Source of the DNA: an uncultured Flavobacteriales bacterium
Lineage (GTDB): Bacteria > Bacteroidota > Bacteroidia > Flavobacteriales_D > CAJJDF01
Length of the DNA stretch: 64,000 nt
NCBI GenBank assembly: GCA_937129365.1
Contig: CAKZNB010000049.1
Location: forward strand, 62,001-126,000
Reading direction: 5' to 3'
Shown here: one piece after another, positions 17,933 to 26,310 of the stretch
How positions within the stretch are numbered: position 1 is the first letter of the stretch
How the letters are laid out: each line of letters starts with the position of its first letter
The notes under the pieces: generated by a model
The model's input: the letters and a program-made list of their open reading frames with translations, nothing else
Databases searched by the model: none
What the model was told of the DNA's origin: nothing
Translations under genes and position numbers: made by a program

Positions 17933-19348
17933 TTAAACCACTTCCAACCCAAGCCTTTTTCCCAGTGAAACCATATATTCAAAAGCTTCATCATAGTCGT
18001 TTTTGATAGTGCCTTCAAGTATGGCATCTTTAATTTCAGATTTTATTTTTCCTACTTCAAAGCAAGGTTTAATTCCAAAAGTTTTCATAATAACATCTCC
18101 AGAAATTGGGGGTTGCCAATTTCTAATGCGGTCATTTTCTTCAATTTCGGCAATTCGTTTTTCTACTTTGTCAAATTTTTGCAAGTATCGCTGCACCTTA
18201 TTCTCATTTTTTGAGGTAATGTCTGCTCTGCACAAAGTCAATAAATCATCAATATCATCTCCAGCTTCAAACAACATTCTGCGGTAAGCAGCATCTTTGG
18301 TGTTTGGGTTGGTAAGTGCAATAGGGCGTAGGTGCAAAAAAACCATTTTCCGTACATATTGCATTTGCGAATCCAACGGGAGTTTCATTCTTTTAAAAAT
18401 AGGTTTTACCATTTTTGAACCTACCACCTCATGGCTATGAAAAGTCCAACCTACTTTTTTATCAAATCGTTTGGTTGGTGGTTTTGCAATGTCGTGCATA
18501 ATTGCAGCCCATCTTAACCAAAGGTTATTCGTATTAGGAGCAATGTTATCCAGTACTTCCAAAGTGTGATAAAAGTTATCTTTATGTCCTTTTCCATCTA
18601 TAAATTCTACACCATGTAGATCTACCATTTCTGGGAAAATAATTTCTAATAAGCCCGTATTAAACAGTAGTTTAAAACCAATTGAAGGAGTATCAGCCAG
18701 AATAATTTTATTCAGTTCAGTAGTAATTCGCTCTTGCGAAACAATTTTAATTCTTTCCTTATTCTCTCGAATAGCTTGCAAGCTTGTGTGATGGATAGTG
18801 AAGTTGAGTTGAGTAGCAAATCTGATGGCTCTCATCATTCTCAATGGATCATCAGAATAAGTAATTCCTGGCTCAAGTGGTGTTTTTAAGATTTTATCTT
18901 CTAAATCTTGTACACCGTTAAAAGGGTCAATTAATTCTCCGTAATTAGCTTTATTCAAGCTAATTGCCAGGGCATTTATTTTGAAATCTCTACGTTTCTG
19001 GTCGTCTTCAATGGTTCCGTCCTCCACAATTGGTTTCCTAGAATCTCGGTTGTAAGATTCTTTTCTTGCACCTACAAATTCAATCTCGTAGCCATCCTCT
19101 AATTTTATCATGGCAGTACCAAAATTCTTAAACACAGAAACTTTGGTAGCATTTACTTTTTTTGCAATTTTTTCGGCAAGTTCTATTCCGCTTCCTTCTA
19201 TTACAATATCAATGTCTTTGCAAGGTCTGTCCAACAATAAATCTCTCACAAACCCACCAATAACATATACTCGCTCGTTAGGAACGGTATCTCGTATTGT
19301 TTCAAAAATAGGGTGAGTAAGCTGAGCTTTTAGCTGAGTATTTGTCAT
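17933..19348 (-). CDS. cca: tRNA nucleotidyltransferase / poly(A) polymerase family with HD domain
   Basis: A 471-residue protein from the chosen ATG. The ORF-track version starts 12 codons earlier at TTG. It has an N-terminal nucleotidyltransferase head with GGFVRDLLLDRP and the metal-binding KDIDIV, the RR-DFKINALA motif, a neck/body RNA-binding region, and a C-terminal HD domain (HDIAKPPT, then HLRPIAL). This is the class II CCA-adding enzyme architecture of Bacteroidota, which adds or repairs the 3' CCA of tRNA. It converges on the unknown cassette and lies just downstream of the Sua5/TsaC gene, so both neighbours on this strand are tRNA-related. Confidence 0.92.
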   Translation of the reverse strand: MTNTQLKAQLTHPIFETIRDTVPNERVYVIGGFVRDLLLDRPCKDIDIVIEGSGIELAEKIAKKVNATKVSVFKNFGTAMIKLEDGYEIEFVGARKESYNRDSRKPIVEDGTIEDDQKRRDFKINALAISLNKANYGELIDPFNGVQDLEDKILKTPLEPGITYSDDPLRMMRAIRFATQLNFTIHHTSLQAIRENKERIKIVSQERITTELNKIILADTPSIGFKLLFNTGLLEIIFPEMVDLHGVEFIDGKGHKDNFYHTLEVLDNIAPNTNNLWLRWAAIMHDIAKPPTKRFDKKVGWTFHSHEVVGSKMVKPIFKRMKLPLDSQMQYVRKMVFLHLRPIALTNPNTKDAAYRRMLFEAGDDIDDLLTLCRADITSKNENKVQRYLQKFDKVEKRIAEIEENDRIRNWQPPISGDVIMKTFGIKPCFEVGKIKSEIKDAILEGTIKNDYDEAFEYMVSLGKRLGLEVV

Positions 19349-19386
19349 TATTGGTATACTATTACCCGAGTTATCGAGTTGCAAAA

Positions 19387-19938
19387 TTATTTTCTTATTA
19401 ATGTAAAAGTTGAATCCATGTCTAACTTTATAATGGTAGAAGCTTTGGGTTTCAGTTTTACATTGGGTGGCAAATTTACAATATAATCCACTCCATCCAA
19501 AATTCGTTGGTCTATATCTGAAAAGGTTAGGGGAGTAGGTTCGCTACTTATATTTGCAGAGGTTGAAACCAAAGGTTTTCCAAAAGATCTGATTAATTCA
19601 TGACAAAATCCTTCTTTTACTATTCTTATTCCAACAGATTTGTCTTCGGCTAATACATTGTGAGCCAAGTTGTATCCTTCGGGATAAATAATGGTGGTGG
19701 GTTTTTCTGAAAACTCTACTATGTCCCAAGCTATTTCAGGAATTTGCTTCACAAATCTATTAAGTTTTACATCAGAATCTAACAAAGTAATCAGGCTTTT
19801 AGAAGAAGCGCGTTGCTTTAGTTTAAAAATTTTTTCTACGGCTTCAGGATTCGTAGCGTCACAGCCTATTCCCCAAATTGTGTCTGATGGGTAAAGAATA
19901 ATTCCTCCATTTCTTAAAATTTCTATTGCCTCTTTCAT
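19387..19938 (-). CDS. tsaC: L-threonylcarbamoyladenylate synthase (Sua5/YciO/YrdC family)
   Basis: A 183-residue YrdC-fold protein from ATG at 19938. The track's TTG at 19953 lies about where transcription should start from the -7 element at 19958-19965, so I rejected it. Key stretches are GGIILYPSDTIWGIGCDA near the N-terminus, the K-R-S nucleotide/bicarbonate-binding residues (LKQRASSKSL), and STSANISSEPTP. It makes the threonylcarbamoyl-AMP used for t6A modification of ANN-decoding tRNAs. It lacks the extra C-terminal Sua5 domain, so it is the short TsaC type. The cca-like gene follows on the same strand. Confidence 0.92.
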   Translation of the reverse strand: MKEAIEILRNGGIILYPSDTIWGIGCDATNPEAVEKIFKLKQRASSKSLITLLDSDVKLNRFVKQIPEIAWDIVEFSEKPTTIIYPEGYNLAHNVLAEDKSVGIRIVKEGFCHELIRSFGKPLVSTSANISSEPTPLTFSDIDQRILDGVDYIVNLPPNVKLKPKASTIIKLDMDSTFTLIRK

Positions 19939-19957
19939 TTGTTTTTTCTTCAAAAGA

Positions 19958-19965
19958 CAAAGATA
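19958..19965 (-). promoter_or_regulatory. TAnnTTTG -7 element of the tsaC-cca pair
   Basis: Read on the minus strand this is TATCTTTG, 20 bases before the chosen tsaC ATG. It decides the start: the upstream TTG would fall at or before the first transcribed base. A second -7-like element (TAATTTCG, 19980-19987) faces the other way for the 81-aa gene. Confidence 0.55.
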
Positions 19966-19992
19966 TGGAAAGGAATAATTAATTTCGCACTC

Positions 19993-20238
19993 ATGGAACC
20001 AAAAACAAGAAACATAAAATTAATTTGGGATTTTAAAGGAGAAGACGGACATCAAACAGCTCTTCATCATGAAATTCATTTAAAGGAATTTGCCGAAAAA
20101 GAAAGTATAGCTTATGTTTTGAGTGGTGTGGAGGAGTTAAATTCCTTGCACTCATTAGCCTTTATTACTGTTCCAGAAACTCAAATGAGAATTGTAAGAG
20201 ATGCACTAATTCCGCACAGAGGAGAGGTCGCTGAGTAG
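19993..20238 (+). CDS. Small conserved Bacteroidota protein of unknown function
   Basis: An 81-residue soluble protein starting at ATG 19993. The ORF-track start at TTG 19939 would read through the tsaC promoter region. The sequence (IKLIWDFKGEDG, HHEIHLKEFAEKE, HSLAFITVPE, LIPHRGEV) resembles a short alpha/beta protein that I believe is widespread in Flavobacteriia, but I know no function. Three clustered histidines (residues about 23-27) could bind metal, which is inference. It has its own -7-like element (TAATTTCG, 19980-19987), which would give an almost leaderless transcript, and lies between tsaC and secDF. Confidence 0.75.
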   Translation: MEPKTRNIKLIWDFKGEDGHQTALHHEIHLKEFAEKESIAYVLSGVEELNSLHSLAFITVPETQMRIVRDALIPHRGEVAE

Positions 20239-20297
20239 AAGAATTTTACGTTATGAAAATAGTTAAGTGTAAAATTGTTTTATAAGTAAGGTTATTT

Positions 20298-20306
20298 TAT
20301 ATTTGC
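20298..20306 (+). promoter_or_regulatory. TAnnTTTGC -7 element of secDF
   Basis: TATATTTGC is a full -7 consensus match 38 bases before ATG 20345. It overlaps the TTG at 20303 used by the ORF track, which argues that the longer N-terminus is not translated. Confidence 0.68.
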
Positions 20307-20344
20307 ACCCGCTAAAAAATGTAAGAAAATTAAATAAACAAACT

Positions 20345-23300
20345 ATGCAGAATAGAAATATTATATGGGTGTTTACCATATTATTAACCCTAGCTTGTCT
20401 TTATCAATTATCCTTTTCATGGGTAACAAGTGGTGTTGAGAACGATGCAGAGCAATTTGCCACTTCTGAGGCAGCTCAGTATGAAGGAAGTGATTCCGCT
20501 GTAAGAGCAGTTCTTGGAAATGTAGAATATCCTGTTTCAACTGTTGAAGAAAGAGATGAATACAGAAAAGCTGTGTTAGAAAACTATTTGGTAGGTAAAA
20601 CAAACGAACCTGTTTATCCACTTTTTGGTCATACTTATAAGTATTGTAAAGATAATGAATTGGCAAAAGGGCTTGACCTTGAAGGAGGTATGAGTGTTAC
20701 TCTTCAAGTTTCTATTCCTGATATGGTAACAAACCTTGCAGGAAGATACTCGAACAGACCAAGTTTCAGAAAGCCTTATGATGCGGCTTACACAGTGTTT
20801 GCTACCGCTGAAAACGAAAGAGAATTTATTGATATTTTCAAAGAAAAGTACAATGAAATGAACGGAGAAGAGTCTTTGGCTCAGGTTTTTAAATTTAAAG
20901 ATGAAGACGGAAATAAGTTATCTGATATTTCAAATGATGAAGTATTCGAAATTTTAAGTGAAAAAGCTTTAGGAGCTCTTGAAAAAACACAAACAGTAAT
21001 TACTTCAAGAATTTCTGGATTGGGATTAACTCAACCATCCATTCAAAAAAATGTAACTGAAAGAACATTGAGTATTGATGTTCCTGGTGTAAAGGATAAA
21101 GAAAGATTAAGAAAATTATTGGTAGGTACAGCAAACCTTGAGTTTTGGGAAACTTACAAAAATACAGAGATAGGAAATACGATTTACGAAAAACTAAATG
21201 ATGTAATTAGTAGAAATGAATTTCCTGGATATTTAGATTCAATTGAGAACTTATCAAACGATTCTTTATCTATTTTATCAATAGAATCAGATACTAATAC
21301 TGAAACTGGAGAAATTACTTTGGATACAACATTCGTACCTAAAGATTCTTCTGATAATCCATTAGCTAATCTTTCTGAAGATGAGCAGCAAGAGGTTTAC
21401 AGAAAGTCAAGTCCTCTTTCTGCAAGATTATTTCCTTATGCAAACCAAGAAAGTCAGTGGATTGAGAGTCCAGTTCTTGGATATGCCAAGGTCACAGATA
21501 CTGCAGATGTAAATAAGTATTTAGGTATGAAAGCCGTTCAAAATGCACTTTCATCTATCAGAAACTTAGCCTTTATGTGGGAGTCTAAGCCTTCAGGTTC
21601 TACTGAAGATGGAACTCCGTTATTGAATTTATATTTAGTAAAAAAGACAAAAAGTGGAATTCCTGATTTGGATGGTGAGCAAGTAGAAACTGCAAGGCAA
21701 GATTTTGATCCATTATCAAGAAAGCCAATGGTAACTCTTCAGTTTAAGAGTTTAGGAGCAATTGCTTGGGCAGAAATGACTGAGAAAAGTGCAGAAGACA
21801 AAACTGGAATTGCAATTACCTTAGATGATAAAGTATTCTCTGCACCAGTTGCAGAAGGAAAAATTGAAGGAGGAAGAACACAAATTACTGGAGGATCATT
21901 TATTGGTAAGGATGGAGTAAAAGAAGCTCAAGATTTAGCAAATATCTTAAAGGCTGGAGCACTTCCTGCTCCAGCAAAAATTGTAGATGAATCATTCGTA
22001 GGACCAACTCTTGGAGCTGAAAACGTACAAAGAGGGCTTTGGTCTTTTGTAGGAGCATTATTATTGGTGTTGATTTACATGATTTTTTATTATGCAAAAG
22101 CAGGTGCTGTTGCAGATATTGCCTTGATAGCAAACATCTTCTTTATTTTTGGAACTTTAGCTTCATTGGGAGCTGCACTTACACTTCCTGGTATTGCAGG
22201 TATTGTACTTACCATTGGTATGTCGGTAGATGCAAATGTACTGGTGTTTGAGAGAATACGTGAAGAACTAAGAAATGGTAGAGGAAAAAGACAAGCTATT
22301 GAAGAAGGATATTCAAAAGCACTTTCTGCTATTTTGGATGCAAACGTAACTACATTGCTTACTGCAATTGTACTTGGGTATTTTGGAACTGGAGCTATCA
22401 AAGGATTTGCTATTACGCTTATCATTGGTATTTTCACTTCATTATTCTCAGCGTTAATTATCTCAAGATTAATCTTTAGTTACATGTTGGATGCTAAGAA
22501 AAACATTTCTTTTTCTACAACAATTACTAAAAACTTATTCTTGAACTTGAAAATTCCTTTTATTAAGAAAAGAAAGATATTTTATATTATTTCTGGATTG
22601 ATTATCGCAGCAGGAGTATTCTCGTTGGTTACAAGATCTCTAGATTACGGAGTAGAGTTTACTGGAGGTAGAACTTACAAAGTGAAGTTTGAGAAAGAAG
22701 TAAACTTCCAAGAGGTAAGAGATAACTTAGCTGCTTCTTTCGGAGATATGCCTGAAGTAAAAATGATTGACAATAAGTTTCAAGCATTAATTACAACTCA
22801 ATACTTGTTGGGAGATAAGTCTACTGAAGGAAATGAAAAAGTAGAAGAAAAACTAAAAGAAGGATTAAACACGATAAGTGGATTTAGTATTGAAGAATCT
22901 CGTCAAGTAGATTCAAATATATCAGCAGGATTTAAAGAATCGTCTATCAAGGCAATTTTAATATCATTGTTAATTATTTTCTTATATATCGTATTGAGGT
23001 TTAGAAAATGGCAGTTTGGATTAGGAGCATTGTTAGCAATGGCTCATGATGTATTGATTGTATTATCATTATTCTCAATTGGATGGGGAGTTTTTCCATT
23101 CGCAATGGAAATAAACCAAGCGTTTATTGCAGCAATCTTAACGGTTGTAGGGTATTCAATTAACGATACGGTGGTTGTATTTGATAGAATAAGAGAGTTC
23201 TTAACTGAAAAGAGAAAAGACGAACCAAAAGAAGTGATAAACGAAGCATTGAATTCTACATTGAGTAGAACGGTAAATACATCGGTAACTACGTTCTTGG

Positions 23301-23464
23301 TATTGTTAATCATCTTTATTTTCGGTGGAGACTCTATTAAGGGAATGACATTTGCCTTGATGATTGGGGTAGTTGTAGGAACTTATTCTTCATTGTGTAT
23401 TGCAACTCCATCTGTAGTTGATTTAACTAAGAAATTTGATTTCAGAAAGAAAAAAGAATACTAA
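20345..23464 (+). CDS. secDF: Protein translocase subunit SecDF (fused)
   Basis: A 1039-residue fusion of SecD and SecF from ATG 20345 (MQNRNIIW), where a membrane helix begins at once. It has the first helix, a large periplasmic P1 region containing a long insert (about residues 270-370) typical of Bacteroidota, and the SecD membrane domain with SVDANVLVFERIREE. The SecF half follows, with its own first helix, the DYGVEFTGGRTY segment and the proton-relay region GYSINDTVVVFDRIRE. SecDF uses the proton gradient to pull exported proteins across the inner membrane. It is single-cistron, ended by a strong terminator, and is followed by tatA. Confidence 0.96.
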   Translation: MQNRNIIWVFTILLTLACLYQLSFSWVTSGVENDAEQFATSEAAQYEGSDSAVRAVLGNVEYPVSTVEERDEYRKAVLENYLVGKTNEPVYPLFGHTYKYCKDNELAKGLDLEGGMSVTLQVSIPDMVTNLAGRYSNRPSFRKPYDAAYTVFATAENEREFIDIFKEKYNEMNGEESLAQVFKFKDEDGNKLSDISNDEVFEILSEKALGALEKTQTVITSRISGLGLTQPSIQKNVTERTLSIDVPGVKDKERLRKLLVGTANLEFWETYKNTEIGNTIYEKLNDVISRNEFPGYLDSIENLSNDSLSILSIESDTNTETGEITLDTTFVPKDSSDNPLANLSEDEQQEVYRKSSPLSARLFPYANQESQWIESPVLGYAKVTDTADVNKYLGMKAVQNALSSIRNLAFMWESKPSGSTEDGTPLLNLYLVKKTKSGIPDLDGEQVETARQDFDPLSRKPMVTLQFKSLGAIAWAEMTEKSAEDKTGIAITLDDKVFSAPVAEGKIEGGRTQITGGSFIGKDGVKEAQDLANILKAGALPAPAKIVDESFVGPTLGAENVQRGLWSFVGALLLVLIYMIFYYAKAGAVADIALIANIFFIFGTLASLGAALTLPGIAGIVLTIGMSVDANVLVFERIREELRNGRGKRQAIEEGYSKALSAILDANVTTLLTAIVLGYFGTGAIKGFAITLIIGIFTSLFSALIISRLIFSYMLDAKKNISFSTTITKNLFLNLKIPFIKKRKIFYIISGLIIAAGVFSLVTRSLDYGVEFTGGRTYKVKFEKEVNFQEVRDNLAASFGDMPEVKMIDNKFQALITTQYLLGDKSTEGNEKVEEKLKEGLNTISGFSIEESRQVDSNISAGFKESSIKAILISLLIIFLYIVLRFRKWQFGLGALLAMAHDVLIVLSLFSIGWGVFPFAMEINQAFIAAILTVVGYSINDTVVVFDRIREFLTEKRKDEPKEVINEALNSTLSRTVNTSVTTFLVLLIIFIFGGDSIKGMTFALMIGVVVGTYSSLCIATPSVVDLTKKFDFRKKKEY

Positions 23465-23487
23465 AAAAATAACTAAAAGTAACTTAC

Positions 23488-23519
23488 AGTCCTCTGAGAA
23501 ATCAGAGGACTTTTTTTTG
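23488..23519 (+). terminator. Intrinsic terminator after secDF
   Basis: A perfect 10-bp stem AGTCCTCTGA/TCAGAGGACT is closed by a GAAA (GNRA-type) tetraloop and followed by eight T. It starts 24 bases after the secDF stop. Confidence 0.94.
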
Positions 23520-23607
23520 CTCATATCTCAAGTGATTTTCAATCACAGTTATTAAACATTTAGTATCTTAGCAATAGAATTAAGAAAAAGAAAAACGCAA
23601 TAAATCC

Positions 23608-23934
23608 ATGCAAACCTCATCAACTATATTTCTGTTTTTGAACTTAAGTAGTGGAGAAATATTTATTATTTTCTTGTTCATTCTTATATTTTTTGGAGCT
23701 GAAAGTATTCCTAAAATTGCTAAATCATTTGGTAAAGTTATGTTTCAGATAAAAAATGCTACGGATGATATCAAAAGAGACATCAAAGAATCTACAGACA
23801 ATATCAAGAAAGATATTATGGATCAAGCTGAACTGTCGAATCCGGTGGAAGATATTAAAAAGGAACTTTCAAACCCTGTTGAGGATATTAAAAAAGAACT
23901 GGATGATTCTGTAAAAGACATTAAAGTAGATTAA
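23608..23934 (+). CDS. tatA: Twin-arginine translocase TatA/TatB family protein
   Basis: A 108-residue protein with a single N-terminal membrane helix (about residues 14-34), the FGAESIPKIAKSFGK hinge and amphipathic helix (FFG.e.iP..ar..Gk pattern), and a charged C-terminal tail. The tail contains a near-perfect tandem repeat, NPVEDIKKEL-S/D (residues about 79-100), also visible as a 33-base DNA repeat. TatA forms the pore of the Tat pathway for folded proteins. TatC is not in the window, but a Tat substrate is (46401-47765). The start ATG sits about 90 bases after the secDF terminator, and the exchanger gene follows 2 bases after its stop. Confidence 0.85.
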   Translation: MQTSSTIFLFLNLSSGEIFIIFLFILIFFGAESIPKIAKSFGKVMFQIKNATDDIKRDIKESTDNIKKDIMDQAELSNPVEDIKKELSNPVEDIKKELDDSVKDIKVD

Positions 23935-23936
23935 TT

Positions 23937-24869
23937 ATGGATGTACTTTGGTTAATTATAGGATTGGTAGTATTGATTTTTAGTGGAGATTATCTAGTTA
24001 AAGGTGCTGTAGGAATTGCCGAAAAATTCAAAATCTCTCCTTTAGTAATTGGTATGACAGTAGTTTCGTTTGGAACTTCTGCCCCTGAACTTTTTGTAAG
24101 TATCAAAGCTGCAATGGATGGTTCTCCAGATTTAGCAATAGGAAATGTAATTGGATCTAACATTGCTAATATTGCTTTAGTACTTTCTATTACGGTGTTG
24201 ATTTTTCCAATAATAGTAGATAGAAACTCCAAAATAATTGACTGGCCTATGATGATGTTTGCCAGTATTTTATTTTATGTATTTGCAATGGATGGTGTGA
24301 TTTCTCCATTTGAGGGTGGGATTTTGGTTACATTACTATTAATTTTTACCATATTATTAATTAGAAATTCGCGTAAGCTAAATCTTCAATTGGATGATGA
24401 TATTGATGGAGCTCCTACAAATATGCCGCTTACCTTATTGTTTTTAGTAGGTGGGTTAATTGGGCTGAAATTTGGTGCCGATTGGTTTGTGGAGGGAGCA
24501 AAAGGAGTTGCAAAAACACTTGGTATGTCTGATAAAGTAATTGGGGTAACAGTCGTAGCTTTTGGTACTTCTGTTCCAGAATTAGTTGCTTCTGGTGTTG
24601 CTGCCTATCGTCAGCAAACTGATATTTCGCTAGGAAATTTAGTAGGTTCTAACATATTTAATATTATGATAGTGATTGGTATTACTTCACTTATAATGCC
24701 TATACCTGTAGCAGATAGTGTAATGAATTTTGATATGTATTGGATGTTAGGAATTTCTTTGGCGTTATTTCCAATGATGTTTATTGGAAAAAAAATGGGC
24801 AGAATTCATGGGGTAATTTTATTAGCAGCCTACGTAACTTTTATTGTACTGAGTTTACAGAATTTGTAA
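23937..24869 (+). CDS. Calcium/sodium antiporter (CaxA/YrbG family)
   Basis: A 310-residue inner-membrane protein with about ten helices in two inverted halves. Each half carries the alpha-repeat of the CaCA superfamily: SFGTSAPELFVS with GNVIGSNIANI, and AFGTSVPELVAS with GNLVGSNIFNI. The paired glutamates of the two PEL motifs are the expected ion ligands. It exchanges Ca2+ for Na+ or H+. It follows tatA at 2 bases and overlaps the convergent coaE gene by 15 bases. Confidence 0.93.
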   Translation: MDVLWLIIGLVVLIFSGDYLVKGAVGIAEKFKISPLVIGMTVVSFGTSAPELFVSIKAAMDGSPDLAIGNVIGSNIANIALVLSITVLIFPIIVDRNSKIIDWPMMMFASILFYVFAMDGVISPFEGGILVTLLLIFTILLIRNSRKLNLQLDDDIDGAPTNMPLTLLFLVGGLIGLKFGADWFVEGAKGVAKTLGMSDKVIGVTVVAFGTSVPELVASGVAAYRQQTDISLGNLVGSNIFNIMIVIGITSLIMPIPVADSVMNFDMYWMLGISLALFPMMFIGKKMGRIHGVILLAAYVTFIVLSLQNL

Positions 24870-25448
24870 ATTAGTTAGAGTTTCTTTTACTTGAGGAATC
24901 ACCATCACTTCTCCCGAATTATCAATTACAAAATCAGCTAATTTTATTTTCTCTTCGTCATTCCATTGGTTTTTCATCCTGTTTTCAACCTCTTCAGCTT
25001 TTACAGAATCTCTTTGCATTACTCTGCTTATTCTTTTTTCGATTGGTGCAGTAACTAAAATTGTTGCATCAAGCGATTTGTAAATACCTATTTCAAATAG
25101 GATGGCAGCCTCTTTAAAAACGAGTTTCGTTTTTTGTTTATTTACCCAATTATCAAAATTTTTCCCTACAGCTGGGTGCACTAAACTATTTAGTTTTGCT
25201 AATTTATTAGGATTACTAAATACAACTGAAGCCATTTTTTTTCTATCCAACCCTTCTGAAGAATAGATGTCTTCTCCAAATTCTTTTTTAATTTGATTTA
25301 TGAGTTCAGTATTTGAATTTATCAATTCTTTGGCTTCTATATCAGAGTTGTAAACGGGGTAGCCCATAGAAATTAGTACTTTAGCCACCACAGATTTCCC
25401 AGAACCTATTCCGCCAGTTATACCTATTATTTTGTTATTTGTACTCAT
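24855..25448 (-). CDS. coaE: Dephospho-CoA kinase
   Basis: A 197-residue P-loop kinase of normal length. Walker A GGIGSGKS is near residues 12-19, SDIEAKELI follows as the CoA-binding region, HPAVGKNF lies near the middle, and the lid region is RISRVMQRD. It phosphorylates the 3'-OH of dephospho-CoA in the last step of CoA synthesis. The ATG (25448) immediately abuts the T-run of a hairpin terminator that closes the yajC operon, so its own expression is either from read-through or from a promoter inside that short gap. The 3' end overlaps the exchanger gene by 15 bases. Confidence 0.95.
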   Translation of the reverse strand: MSTNNKIIGITGGIGSGKSVVAKVLISMGYPVYNSDIEAKELINSNTELINQIKKEFGEDIYSSEGLDRKKMASVVFSNPNKLAKLNSLVHPAVGKNFDNWVNKQKTKLVFKEAAILFEIGIYKSLDATILVTAPIEKRISRVMQRDSVKAEEVENRMKNQWNDEEKIKLADFVIDNSGEVMVIPQVKETLTNLQIL

Positions 25449-25479
25449 AAAAAAAAGAGCCTTATTAGTAAGGCTCTTT
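25449..25479 (-). terminator. Intrinsic terminator or attenuator between yajC and coaE
   Basis: On the minus strand an 11-bp perfect stem AAAGAGCCTTA/TAAGGCTCTTT is followed by an uninterrupted T-run that reaches the coaE ATG. It ends the leucine dehydrogenase-nusB-DUF1573-yajC unit. Its position against the next start codon would also let it act as an attenuator for coaE. Confidence 0.88.
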
Positions 25480-25528
25480 CAAATTTACCCAAAACTTTTT
25501 TGCTTTGAGAAATATATAGGTATTAATT

Positions 25529-25855
25529 TTATCTTCTTCCGCTTTGTTGTTGGTGAGCAGCAAAATCAGTAATCAAAGCAGATTTTTCTACTTTAATAAT
25601 GCTTTTGTCTTCTACTTTAAGAATAACCGTAGTATCCTGAATAGAGTGAATTGTGCCGTGTAATCCACCAATAGTAACTACACTTGATCCAACACTGATA
25701 GACTCTCTAAACTTTTTAAGCTCTTTTTGTTTCTTTATTTGAGGACGAATCATGAAGAAGTAAAATACTCCAAACATTAATGCAAGCATTATTATCATTT
25801 GCATTCCTCCACCACCTTCTGCTCCTCCAGGAGCCATCATAAAAATTGTATTCAT
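25529..25855 (-). CDS. yajC: Preprotein translocase subunit YajC
   Basis: A 108-residue protein with one N-terminal membrane helix (about residues 18-38, IIMLALMFGVFYFFMIRPQ) and the conserved FMIRPQIKKQKE motif. A small beta domain follows (SVGSSVVTIGGLHGTI). YajC associates with SecDF at the Sec translocon. It is preceded by the DUF1573 lipoprotein gene at 13 bases and followed by a terminator. Confidence 0.95.
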   Translation of the reverse strand: MNTIFMMAPGGAEGGGGMQMIIMLALMFGVFYFFMIRPQIKKQKELKKFRESISVGSSVVTIGGLHGTIHSIQDTTVILKVEDKSIIKVEKSALITDFAAHQQQSGRR

Positions 25856-25868
25856 TTTTTTCTTTTTT

Positions 25869-26309
25869 TTAATTGTTATTTTCAGTAGGACCTACAACAG
25901 TCCCTTTTATTCTAATTTTTGTATCAGCTGGTTTAGTGTTAGCAGATATGGTAACAATTTTATTAGCAGTTCCTGCTCTTCCTTCACTATTAAAAAACAC
26001 TTCGACATAAGCACTTTCTCCTGGTTTGATAGGATGTTTAGGCCAGTTTTTTGGTACTGTACATCCACAACTTCCATTTACAGCAGATATTACCAAAGGA
26101 CCTTTGCCTGTGTTGGTAAAGTTAAATCTCTTATTAATTTCTCTTCCCTCAACGATAGTTCCAAAATCATATTCACTCTCTTCAAATGTAATCACAGGAG
26201 GGTTTTCCATGTCAATTATATCAGAAAAATTTTCATCTGTAATTTCTTGGTTTCCACATGAAAAAGCGAATAAAGTAAGTGTGAATAAAAGAAGGTGAAT
26301 TGTTTTCAT
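25869..26309 (-). CDS. DUF1573 domain lipoprotein
   Basis: A 146-residue lipoprotein: signal peptide with lipobox FAFSC (Cys about 18), then a single ASH/MSP-like DUF1573 beta sandwich. It contains FEFGTIVEGREI-type and GSCGCTVPKNWPKHPI stretches, the latter being the family signature. The domain is very common in Bacteroidota and its function is unknown. It lies between nusB and yajC with gaps of 1 and 13 bases. Confidence 0.92.
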   Translation of the reverse strand: MKTIHLLLFTLTLFAFSCGNQEITDENFSDIIDMENPPVITFEESEYDFGTIVEGREINKRFNFTNTGKGPLVISAVNGSCGCTVPKNWPKHPIKPGESAYVEVFFNSEGRAGTANKIVTISANTKPADTKIRIKGTVVGPTENNN

Positions 26310-26310
26310 A

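Noticed and set aside
20303-20344. Longer N-terminus of SecDF from TTG 20303
   Set aside because: It overlaps a perfect TATATTTGC promoter element; the extra residues are not part of the first membrane helix.
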